Shown here: piece after piece, positions 25,632 to 32,376 of the stretch | Layout: each line of letters opens with the position of its first letter | Numbering within the stretch: position 1 is the first letter of the stretch | Translations under genes and position numbers: made by a program | The notes under the pieces: model-generated | Databases searched by the model: none | What the model was told of the DNA's origin: nothing | Seen by the model: only the letters and a program-made list of their open reading frames with translations | From: an uncultured Bacteroidales bacterium | GTDB taxonomy: Bacteria; Bacteroidota; Bacteroidia; Bacteroidales; P3 | Assembly: GCA_947168515.1 (NCBI GenBank) | Contig: CAMVMF010000023.1 | Location: 1-44,977 of the forward strand | DNA: 44,977 nucleotides | Reading direction: 5' to 3'

Positions 25632-26252
25632 ATGATAACAAAAATTTACACCGAGAACCCCAACACCCGCGACATTCGGCGCGTGGTAGACCTGCTCCAG
25701 CAGGGCGGCATCGTCATCTTACCCACTGACACGCTGTATGCATTTGCCTGCAGCATGGAGTTTAAGCGTTCGGTAGAGACTATCGCACAGCTGAAGGGGT
25801 TCACCCTCAAGAAGGCCCGCTACTCGATGCTTTGTTCCTCGCTGAGCATGGCCTCAGAGTATGTAAGGCCTCTGGACCGCGACGCTTTCGCACTCCTCAA
25901 AGAGTGCCTCCCGGGACCCTATACATTCATTATGGATGCCAACGGCAATGTGCCGCGCAATTACGTCAACCCCAACAAGACCATCGGCGTGCGTGTGCCG
26001 AACAACAGCATCCTCCAAGCGGTAGTGGAAACGCTGGGCTGCCCCCTTATCGGCACCTCGGTCCGCCGCATCGACGAGGAACAGGAGACCGAATACCTCA
26101 CCGACCCCGAATTGATACACGAGGCCTTCGGCAACCGCGTGGACCTGGTGGTCGACGGCGGCATTGGCGAGGACTCCCCCTCCACCGTGGTGGACTGCTC
26201 TCATGGGCAAATCGAGGTCATACGCTATGGCAAAGGCCCGATCGACCTCTAA
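25632..26252 (+). CDS. Sua5/YciO/YrdC family protein, YciO type
   Basis: This 206-residue protein carries the YrdC-like RNA/nucleotide-binding fold. Signature parts are GGIVILPTDTLYAFAC (25-40), LPGPYTFIMDANGNVPRN, the KTIGVRVPNN segment and a late STVVDCS. The YrdC family includes threonylcarbamoyl-AMP synthase (TsaC/Sua5), which makes the t6A37 tRNA modification. The overall pattern and length look closer to E. coli YciO, a related protein whose cellular role is less clear, than to TsaC; it also lacks the extra Sua5 C-terminal domain. Whether it is the only t6A synthase here cannot be judged from the window. The ATG at 25632 is preferred to a TTG at 25620, which overlaps the -7 box. Confidence 0.88.
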   Translation: MITKIYTENPNTRDIRRVVDLLQQGGIVILPTDTLYAFACSMEFKRSVETIAQLKGFTLKKARYSMLCSSLSMASEYVRPLDRDAFALLKECLPGPYTFIMDANGNVPRNYVNPNKTIGVRVPNNSILQAVVETLGCPLIGTSVRRIDEEQETEYLTDPELIHEAFGNRVDLVVDGGIGEDSPSTVVDCSHGQIEVIRYGKGPIDL

Positions 26253-26268
26253 ACACAACAGACCTACC

Positions 26269-26784
26269 ATGAAAATTGAAATCAACAACGGAAACCGTTT
26301 CTACTCTGGGCCCTTTGGCTTTCTTGCCCAACTGGTGGTGATGACCCTGGCGGCCATTTTGGCCACCTACATCCTACCGGGTGTACGTATCGACTCGGTC
26401 ATGGCAGCCATCCTCACCGCAGCGGTCATAGCCCTGCTCAACTCCTTCATCCGTCCTATCCTAATCGTAATCACACTGCCCTTTACGATTTTCAGCATGG
26501 GACTTTTCCTCCTAATCATCAACGCCCTTATCATCCTCATGGCATCGGGGTTGGTCAGCAGTTTCCATGTGGACGGGTTTGGCAGCGCACTGCTTTTCAG
26601 CCTTCTACTAACGGCCTTCGACTACCTGTTGGAAATTCCTAACCGACTGATGCGTCGGCCCAAATACCAATCTGCCGAACAAGAGAAGCTCGACGAGCAC
26701 GCCGATACCGATGCCGACGGATTCACCTCCTACGAGGAGATTGAGACCTCCATAAATGAAGAGGACAATAACGAGAAACAATAA
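26269..26784 (+). CDS. Phage-holin-4-like/YvlD-type small membrane protein
   Basis: This 171-residue protein has four predicted transmembrane helices between residues about 14 and 125, in the arrangement of the holin-4 superfamily 2 (YvlD-like) proteins, including the conserved LLNSFIRPILIVITLPFTI segment. Despite the family name there are no phage genes near it; such proteins are common chromosomal membrane proteins of unclear role, linked to envelope stress in Firmicutes. The C-terminal 45 residues are hydrophilic and very acidic (DTDADGFTSYEEIE, NEEDNNE). The start at 26269 lies 16 nt after the YciO-type gene; longer frames would overlap it. panC follows 17 nt later. Confidence 0.87.
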   Translation: MKIEINNGNRFYSGPFGFLAQLVVMTLAAILATYILPGVRIDSVMAAILTAAVIALLNSFIRPILIVITLPFTIFSMGLFLLIINALIILMASGLVSSFHVDGFGSALLFSLLLTAFDYLLEIPNRLMRRPKYQSAEQEKLDEHADTDADGFTSYEEIETSINEEDNNEKQ

Positions 26785-26801
26785 AACATTTTTTATACAC
26801 A

Positions 26802-27671
26802 ATGCAGACAATCACTACTGTTGCTGCCCTACGTGCAGCCATTGAAGAAGCCAAGCAAGCAAACAAAACCATCGGCCTTGTGCCCACCATGGGGGCCTTG
26901 CACGAGGGTCATCTATCGCTAATCCACAAAGCCCGCCAACAGAACGACCTCGTCGTCGTCAGCGTCTTTGTCAACCCCATCCAGTTCAACAACCAGGAGG
27001 ACCTGGCAAAATATCCCCGAACCGTAGAGGCCGACTGTGAGAAACTCGCTGCCGGTGGTGCCGACATCGCCTTTGTGCCTTCAGTGGAAGAGATGTACCC
27101 CGAACCCGTCAACACGGTCTACCATTTCGGTCCCATCGAGGAGGTGATGGAAGGGCCTCGCCGCCCCGGCCACTTCTCAGGAGTTGCCGTGGTGGTGCGT
27201 CGTCTCTTCGACCTCACCCAACCCAACCGCGCCTATTTTGGCGAGAAAGACTACCAGCAGATTGCCATCATCCGCAACCTCTTGGAGCAAATAAAATATC
27301 CCATCGAGATTGTCCCCTGCCCCATCGTGCGTGCCGAAGACGGACTGGCCCTCAGCAGCCGCAATATGCGCCTCAGTGCCGAAGCCCGCGCCGTTGCGCC
27401 CAATATCTACGCCACTTTGCAGCAGGCCGTGGAGATGTCAGAGGTGGAAGACGTGGAGAGCGTGCGGGACTACGTCATCGAAACCCTCAGCAGTTTCCAG
27501 GAAATCAACGGACTGGATGAGAGTCTCCGTTTTGAACCCGAATACTTCGAAATCGTCGACGACACCACCCTCCAACCCATTACCGACTGGGCTGATGCCA
27601 AAGGCATCGTAGGCTGCATAGCCGTCTGGCTCACCGGTGTCCGCCTCATCGACATGGTCCGCTTTAGATAG
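26802..27671 (+). CDS. panC: Pantothenate synthetase
   Basis: This 289-residue cytoplasmic enzyme condenses pantoate with beta-alanine using ATP to form pantothenate, the precursor of coenzyme A. The nucleotidyl-transferase HIGH-type motif is PTMGALHEGH (28-37, H34 and H37). Other family marks are FVNPIQFNNQEDLAKYPRT, the FGEKDYQQ segment, and the KMSKS-like ALSSRNMRLS segment. Length is normal. It is the last gene of a three-gene plus-strand operon and is followed by a rho-independent terminator at 27771-27797. No panB or panD is in the window. Confidence 0.97.
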   Translation: MQTITTVAALRAAIEEAKQANKTIGLVPTMGALHEGHLSLIHKARQQNDLVVVSVFVNPIQFNNQEDLAKYPRTVEADCEKLAAGGADIAFVPSVEEMYPEPVNTVYHFGPIEEVMEGPRRPGHFSGVAVVVRRLFDLTQPNRAYFGEKDYQQIAIIRNLLEQIKYPIEIVPCPIVRAEDGLALSSRNMRLSAEARAVAPNIYATLQQAVEMSEVEDVESVRDYVIETLSSFQEINGLDESLRFEPEYFEIVDDTTLQPITDWADAKGIVGCIAVWLTGVRLIDMVRFR

Positions 27672-27722
27672 GCCTGACGCTGGAGTGGGCTGTCCCCGCA
27701 GATCCTTCCTTTGACGGACATT

Positions 27723-27756
27723 GGCCCTACCATAAAATCGGCCCTACCATAAAATC
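27723..27756. repeat. Exact 17-bp tandem duplication
   Basis: GGCCCTACCATAAAATC occurs twice without a gap (27723-27739 and 27740-27756) between the panC stop codon and its terminator. It looks like a recent slippage event. Confidence 0.85.
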
Positions 27757-27770
27757 GGAAAAGAGAATCC

Positions 27771-27797
27771 AACGGCGCGAGAAGTCGCGCCGTTTTT
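27771..27797 (+). terminator. Rho-independent terminator of panC
   Basis: A perfect 10-bp stem AACGGCGCGA/TCGCGCCGTT with a GAAG tetraloop is followed by T residues on the plus strand. It lies 100 nt after the panC stop codon. On the minus strand no T-run follows, so it is unlikely to serve aroQ. Confidence 0.9.
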
Positions 27798-27842
27798 CTT
27801 ATCCCCGCAGCAACCCGGGAAAGGGAGACGGCTCAGGGACAG

Positions 27843-28259
27843 CTACTGGACGAAACTTTCCACGGCCATGCGATAACCATCCAGCCCCATCCCGCAAATG
27901 ACGCCCTTGCAGGCATCGCTCAGCAGCGAATGCCGCCGATACTCCTCGCGGGCATAGATATTGCTAATGTGCACTTCTACCACGGGCGTGGTAATGCTGG
28001 CAATGGCATCGTGGATTGCCACACTGGTATGGCTATAGCCGCCGGCATTGAGCACTATGCCGTCGTAGGAAAAGCCCACCTCGTGCATCTTATTGATGAT
28101 TTCGCCCTCTACGTTGCTCTGATAATAGTCGATATCGACATGGGGGAAGGTGGTCTTCAGCTCGGCCAAATAGTCTTCGAAGGTGCGGTCGCCGTAAACA
28201 TCGGGTTGGCGCACTCCCAATAGATTCAGGTTGGGTCCATTGATAATGATAATCTTCAT
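27843..28259 (-). CDS. aroQ: Type II 3-dehydroquinate dehydratase
   Basis: This 138-residue cytoplasmic enzyme performs the third step of the shikimate pathway, dehydrating 3-dehydroquinate. It matches the type II (dodecameric, flavodoxin-like) form: INGPNLNLLGVRQPDVYG at the start with the catalytic Tyr22, NAGGYSHTSVAIHDA with the catalytic His, and EVHISNIYAREEYRRHS near the end. Length is normal. The ATG at 28259 puts the conserved strand at residue 2; a start four codons earlier is possible. It follows the PLD gene by 27 nt on the same strand. Confidence 0.96.
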   Translation of the reverse strand: MKIIIINGPNLNLLGVRQPDVYGDRTFEDYLAELKTTFPHVDIDYYQSNVEGEIINKMHEVGFSYDGIVLNAGGYSHTSVAIHDAIASITTPVVEVHISNIYAREEYRRHSLLSDACKGVICGMGLDGYRMAVESFVQ

Positions 28260-28286
28260 ATTTTTTGTCATTCGTTATTCGGCATT

Positions 28287-28805
28287 TCAGGCGATGGGGT
28301 CGCCACAATAGTCGCGCCGCCTACAGCTCTTGCACATACGGCCACACCACACCTCATCGAACTGACTCATGGCGGCTTCGACCAATGGCGGGTCGTCGGT
28401 GAGGATGCCTGCCTCGAAATTGCGGGTTTCCTCCCCTTTCATTCCCATGCCGGCACCCGTCAGATTGGCACTGCCGATATAGGCCTGACGGCAGTCAAAG
28501 ACCATGATTTTGAAATGCACCCGAGGGCACAAGGAGCGTTCCAGCTCGGTGAAAAGGATGGGATAGCGGTCAAAATCGGACCGGAACATTGGGCCTGGCT
28601 CTTTGGCGTGAACCAACCGCACCTCAACGCCCCTCTCAAGCAAATGGGCCAAAGTGGCGAGAAAAGGTTGTTTGACTCTGGCCTCCCCTTCCACATAGAG
28701 GTCCTTGATGTCGGCAGTGCCGATCCAAAGGCTGCGCCGTGTCCTCCGCACAAGTGCCAACACTTGGGCGTAATGCTCTGCGTTTTGAATATATGTGGTA
28801 GCCAT
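28287..28805 (-). CDS. PLD-superfamily protein with a single HKD motif and a C-terminal cysteine cluster
   Basis: This 172-residue protein has one phospholipase D-type catalytic motif: H97, K99 and D104 in HFKIMVFD, followed by GSANLTGAG (111-119). Single-HKD proteins of this size dimerise to form one active site and are often nucleases (Nuc, BfiI-like) or phosphodiesterases. The last 20 residues contain four cysteines (C154, C158, C161, C167) spaced C-x3-C-x2-C-x5-C among basic residues, which could bind zinc or an Fe-S cluster. There is no signal peptide with the ATG at 28805; longer frames run through the promoter box at 28826. It is co-oriented with aroQ and divergent from the exonuclease gene. 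Confidence 0.86.
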   Translation of the reverse strand: MATTYIQNAEHYAQVLALVRRTRRSLWIGTADIKDLYVEGEARVKQPFLATLAHLLERGVEVRLVHAKEPGPMFRSDFDRYPILFTELERSLCPRVHFKIMVFDCRQAYIGSANLTGAGMGMKGEETRNFEAGILTDDPPLVEAAMSQFDEVWCGRMCKSCRRRDYCGDPIA

Positions 28806-28825
28806 CGTGTGCTTCTTTTGTTGTG

Positions 28826-28833
28826 CAAAGATA
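28826..28833 (-). promoter_or_regulatory. -7 box for the PLD-aroQ pair
   Basis: TATCTTTG followed by CA on the minus strand, 21 nt before the start at 28805. A TTTG at 28856-28859 lies 22 nt upstream and could be the -33 element. Confidence 0.65.
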
Positions 28834-28907
28834 CAACATTTTTTTCTATTTGACCCAAAAACAATGGCCTTATAAAAGAAAAAAATGGCTGAATGCGTTT
28901 TTATTCG

Positions 28908-28915
28908 TACTTTTG
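28908..28915 (+). promoter_or_regulatory. -7 box for the DEDDh exonuclease gene
   Basis: TACTTTTG followed by CA fits TAnnTTTG and ends 11 nt before the ATG at 28927, the same short-leader arrangement as at 25615. It supports the chosen start, since a start at 28885 would precede the promoter. Confidence 0.6.
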
Positions 28916-28926
28916 CACACTCAATT

Positions 28927-29451
28927 ATGAAAGATTTTGCCGCAATAGACTTTGAGACTGCCAACCGCCAAATGACCAGTGCATGCGCCGTGGGGGTGGT
29001 GATTGTACGTGGGGGCGAGATGGTGGACCGCTTTTACTCTCTTATACAGCCCGAGCCCAACTACTACGACTGGATAAACACCAAAGTGAACGGTCTTCAC
29101 CACAAAGAAACCGACCATGCACCACTCTTTCCCGATGTGTGGCAGCAAATTATACCCCTACTGAGGCTAGATGACACCGAAGCAGCAGCCATGGGCATGA
29201 GCCATCTGCCATTGGTGGCCCACAACAAGATGTTCGACGAAAGGGTGCTGAAGGCCTGCCACCAGTGTTACCAAATGGACTACCCCGACTACCGATTCTA
29301 TTGCACTTTACAAAAGTCGCGTAAAATTTGGAAGAGTGGCCGCCACACGCTGGACGTGATAGCGGACTACTGCGGCTATGACCTCAAAGCTCACCACCAT
29401 GCCTTGGCCGATGCCGAGGCGTGCGCCGCCATTGCCATTCAGATATTATGA
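28927..29451 (+). CDS. DEDDh (DnaQ-like) 3'-5' exonuclease
   Basis: This 174-residue protein is a stand-alone exonuclease of the DnaQ/RNase T superfamily. All five catalytic positions are visible: D8 and E10 (AIDFETAN), D104 (AHNKMFDERVL), and H158 with D162 (HHHALADAEACA). It resembles the DNA polymerase III epsilon-like proteins of Bacteroidales but lacks any BRCT or helicase part. Substrate, DNA or RNA, is not evident. It has its own promoter and is divergent from the PLD gene with a 121-nt gap. No terminator is evident downstream. Confidence 0.9.
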   Translation: MKDFAAIDFETANRQMTSACAVGVVIVRGGEMVDRFYSLIQPEPNYYDWINTKVNGLHHKETDHAPLFPDVWQQIIPLLRLDDTEAAAMGMSHLPLVAHNKMFDERVLKACHQCYQMDYPDYRFYCTLQKSRKIWKSGRHTLDVIADYCGYDLKAHHHALADAEACAAIAIQIL

Positions 29452-29877
29452 GATAAGCTCTCTTCATCAAGAATCAAAGGACCTATTAACTTATGAAGTA
29501 GTTAATAATCAACATCTACCTTCTTTTCATATGGCTATAGTTTCATATATGACCGGTTTTACACAAACTCGAAGAGGTTGAATCTCAAAAACATTGCCTA
29601 GTTTCGGCAAAGGAAGTTTGTTTCCTTTGCCGAGACTAGGCAACGGCTCGTAAAACCCCATACTAGTAACGCAGTGTGAGGGCGACCATACCCCTGCATC
29701 TCGGCATCTCGAAATGAAGAAAGGTCTGTGGACTTTTGATAGTGACAATGTGCCACGGAGATTATATCGACATTGAGTCTATATGTCAAAAATTAGTCCT
29801 GTTTTATTCTAGAGAGTTTAATCGTTGTATTTTTCGTATTTTTAGATATCCCTATAAAAAATTGTCCCTGTCCCGAC
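29452..29877. other. Gap with a long hairpin; no convincing gene
   Basis: This 426-nt region between two convergent genes holds the inverted repeat at 29594-29643. Two short minus-strand frames cross the hairpin (29527-29748 and 29598-29789) but have no family resemblance I can name, and overlapping frames there suggest structured non-coding DNA. Confidence 0.5.
29594..29643. repeat. 22-bp inverted repeat (long hairpin)
   Basis: Arms 29594-29615 and 29622-29643 pair over 22 bp with one G-U-compatible mismatch and a 6-nt loop; they begin TTGCCTAGT and end ACTAGGCAA. No T-run follows on either strand, so it is not a standard terminator. It may be a small palindromic repeat element or the end of an unknown RNA. 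Confidence 0.75.
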
Positions 29878-31659
29878 CTATTCCACGGTCAGTTTGCGGG
29901 TCAGCCGTCCAAGTGGGGTGTCGGCATGCACGATGTAGCTGCCCGTGGCCAGCGTGCGCAGGCTCAGGGTTACCGTGTGGCCGTGGGTCTGCTTTTCCAA
30001 CACCAGGTGTCCCTGCATGTCGTAAAGAGCCACGTGTGTGATGTCGGTCTCGGCCGAGAGGGTCACCTCGGCATGAGCAGGGTTGGGCACCAGGCTGAGC
30101 CCGTCCGTCTCCACTTCGTCCACTCCTTGGGGGGCAAGGCAAAATTCCACGGTGTCGCTCCAGGGGCTGCGCATCACCGTGTCGTGGATATGGCAGCGGT
30201 GGTTGCACACCGCCTGCACTCGCAGCCAGTAACGCGCTGCGGGATCTAAGCTGTTGCGCAGTACCGTGTTGTTCTCAGAGGTGTAGTCCACCCTGCGCCA
30301 GTTGTCACTGCCTGCGCTGGCCATCTGCACCTCGTAGAAGTTATGTCCCGAGCAGCGGCCCCACTCAAATTTGGGGTATCCGCCCCACAGACCCACATAG
30401 CGCAAGCTGTCTACGCGCAGGCAGGCCAGCGGTACCGTGTCGGGAGTCCCTACGCCGGTGTGGAAGTACACCTCCCGGCTCCAATCGCCGTATACCAAGG
30501 TGTCGTGTATGTCGCACAGATGGCGGCTGCGAGCGCGGCAACGTGCCTTGTACATCACCGTAGAGTCGAAGTTCATCCACAGCGTGGCCTCGCCAGCCCT
30601 AGCCCCCAGCGTGTCGGCCTCGTCGTACTCCTGCATGTAGGGGGCGTAGTTAATCTGGTAGCGGTCGGCATTCACCCCTATTACGGGGCCCCAGTCGCTC
30701 GGCGGGAGGAGGTCCCAGGCGAAGGCGGCGTGTGCCGAGTCTAGCTCCGTCAGGCGGAAGTTCTGCACCGCCTGCGCCCGCAGGGGATGGATGTGGGGAA
30801 GGTTGACGCGCGAGCTGTCCACTGGCGGACGCACGATGGGGAAAAAGGATAAGCAAGTATATTTGTCTGGGGCTGAGGAATCGCCTATGCATGAGTAGCA
30901 GGCCCAATCCACTAGGCCCTGATGAAAGCGTCTACGGTATCCCCACACGCTATCCAAACCGTCCCCATATAGGCTATTGGCTCCTGCAACCGAACCACAT
31001 ACCGCTTCAAAATTATTGGTGGGTGATGGGTCCATGTAATTGAATGATACACCCTTCAGTTGAAAATTATAAGGCCAATAATTGGTATCGGGCCGAACAT
31101 GGTTCCACACACTGTAAGGCGAAAAGCTAAAGCCCACAAAGAAACGCTGATTTGCTGGAATCACTATGGGTTCGGCAAAATAAAATTCATAAAATGGGAC
31201 GGTGCAGGTATCAGGGTAATACTCGGGCGAAGAAGGATACATTGGATTTTTGTTTGTCCTCACAAATTGGAAACTGGCATAGTGCACTGGTGGTTTTTCC
31301 ATGAAACAATACAGCTCCGACCTCACTGTGTCTACCTCGGCGCAGAGGGAGGTGCTGTCCAAACGTCGTTCCGCAAATAATTGGATGAAAAAATATGGTA
31401 TATATTCCAAATCCCATGCGGCCACTGCGACACCATAAACCGTGGTTACATTGGGAGTGCGATAAGCTGTCCCCTTAAAATCATTAGGGGAGTAAATGGC
31501 CCAATTACTCCGGTTATGAATAACCACTCCCTCCTGACTAGGGGGCGGCGTAAAGAGGTATCCAGGGGCACCAGCTTGAAAGACAGGATAGACGGTGGGT
31601 TGTGCCATCATATTTAATCCAGCAACCATCAACAACAAAACAAACCACAAACGTTTCAT
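29878..31659 (-). CDS. T9SS cargo protein with type A sorting domain
   Basis: This 593-residue secreted protein has a signal peptide (MKRLWFVLLLMVAGLNMMAQ) and ends in a T9SS type A sorting domain (about 522-593): SLVPNPAHAEVTLS, then VALYDMQGHLVL, then a closing KLTVE. Such domains direct export through SprA and attachment or release at the surface. Residues about 20-290 are a beta-rich region that I do not recognise, with several cysteines. Two fibronectin type III-like modules follow (about 300-400 and 410-510), each with a repeated CxxHDTxxYGDWS-like or CHIHDTVMRSPWSD-like segment. No catalytic motif is evident. The start at 31659 was chosen at the signal peptide; the upstream in-frame extension is charged and unlikely. 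Confidence 0.87.
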   Translation of the reverse strand: MKRLWFVLLLMVAGLNMMAQPTVYPVFQAGAPGYLFTPPPSQEGVVIHNRSNWAIYSPNDFKGTAYRTPNVTTVYGVAVAAWDLEYIPYFFIQLFAERRLDSTSLCAEVDTVRSELYCFMEKPPVHYASFQFVRTNKNPMYPSSPEYYPDTCTVPFYEFYFAEPIVIPANQRFFVGFSFSPYSVWNHVRPDTNYWPYNFQLKGVSFNYMDPSPTNNFEAVCGSVAGANSLYGDGLDSVWGYRRRFHQGLVDWACYSCIGDSSAPDKYTCLSFFPIVRPPVDSSRVNLPHIHPLRAQAVQNFRLTELDSAHAAFAWDLLPPSDWGPVIGVNADRYQINYAPYMQEYDEADTLGARAGEATLWMNFDSTVMYKARCRARSRHLCDIHDTLVYGDWSREVYFHTGVGTPDTVPLACLRVDSLRYVGLWGGYPKFEWGRCSGHNFYEVQMASAGSDNWRRVDYTSENNTVLRNSLDPAARYWLRVQAVCNHRCHIHDTVMRSPWSDTVEFCLAPQGVDEVETDGLSLVPNPAHAEVTLSAETDITHVALYDMQGHLVLEKQTHGHTVTLSLRTLATGSYIVHADTPLGRLTRKLTVE

Positions 31660-31820
31660 ATTCGTTCTTTTTTTATCATTTATCTTAGTGATGATTACGA
31701 GCGTGGAACATTCCCAGCTCATGACTCTACATTATTCCCTACAGATAATCTTATAATCAAAATGTTCAGGCACGGCAATCGTTTCCCCTCCCATCAAACG
31801 GCAGTTGGGCAGTAGCCTGA

Positions 31821-31859
31821 TTCCCTATCATATCAAAAACAATGATAAGTAATAGGGAA
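31821..31859 (-). promoter_or_regulatory. Stem-loop in the long leader of the T9SS cargo gene
   Basis: TTCCCTAT (31821-31828) pairs with ATAGGGAA (31852-31859), with an inner TATCA/TGATA pairing. It lies in the roughly 250-nt leader between the predicted promoter and the start at 31659 and could be regulatory. Confidence 0.4.
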
Positions 31860-31912
31860 ATAACTTTTGGAGAGAAAGTTGTATGTGTTTTCATATTACG
31901 TATTTTTTTTTG

Positions 31913-31920
31913 CAAAGATA
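31913..31920 (-). promoter_or_regulatory. -7 box for the T9SS cargo gene
   Basis: TATCTTTG followed by CA on the minus strand. A TTTG at 31944-31947 lies 23 nt upstream. It implies a leader of about 250 nt. Confidence 0.6.
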
Positions 31921-32227
31921 CATTTTTTTTATAAAATGGCAAGCAAATTCGTTATTTTTAACTTTTTTCGCACTGATAAGGCTGAATGGTGTTGCTGCAG
32001 ATTGCATATCCTTATACACAATTGGTCAGGATGCACATCTAGATGAACGATGAGACTACGAACATCCACCACATCAAACACCGTCAGCCATCTAATGCCT
32101 GCTACTTTTACAATTACTGTTCCGAATAGCTATCGTAATTTGGTCTTTTAATCAGCCTCACTCTCGCCGCCGAACCTTCTTCGTCAAGTATGATATTTGT
32201 TGCTGGAATACGTCAGATTCGGCCCCA

Positions 32228-32298
32228 CCAGAGAACCTATGCCTTGGGCAGTGTGATTGGCGCTATTAAGGTTCTCTGGGGACTCGAACCCGATAGAC
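32228..32298. repeat. Inverted repeat overlapping a tRNA 3'-end-like segment
   Basis: CCAGAGAACCT (32228-32238) and AGGTTCTCTGG (32269-32279) are perfect inverted 11-mers 30 bp apart. Read on the minus strand, 32270-32296 gives a T-arm-like GGGTTCGAGTCCC followed by GAGAACC, as in the 3' end of a tRNA, but no matching 5' half exists upstream. Confidence 0.45.
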
Positions 32299-32318
32299 AG
32301 TGCTCATGCCGAGCAAAC

Positions 32319-32357
32319 AAAAAAAACGCTCCCCAAAAAGGGGGGGCGTTTTTTTGT
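32319..32357 (-). terminator. Rho-independent terminator of gdhA
   Basis: A G/C stem (ACGC-CCCC against GGGG-GCGT, with one bulge) with an A5/T5 loop is flanked by A-runs and T-runs on both sides, so it can act in both directions. On the minus strand it begins 20 nt after the gdhA stop codon and ends in eight T. Confidence 0.85.
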
Positions 32358-32376
32358 GTTTGCTTTAGAGAAGCTA

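Larger units (their letters stand above)
31660..32318. other. Leader and intergenic region between the T9SS cargo gene and gdhA
   Basis: The right-hand boundary is the gdhA terminator. The region holds a hairpin at 31821-31859, the -7 box of the cargo gene at 31913-31920, and an inverted repeat with a tRNA-like segment at 32228-32298. The stretch 31950-32220 shows nothing I can name. Confidence 0.55.

Noticed and set aside
26269..26784. Holin-like protein as a sign of prophage
   Set aside because: The family is common on chromosomes and the neighbours are panC and a YciO-type gene; no phage structural, integrase or lysis genes are present.
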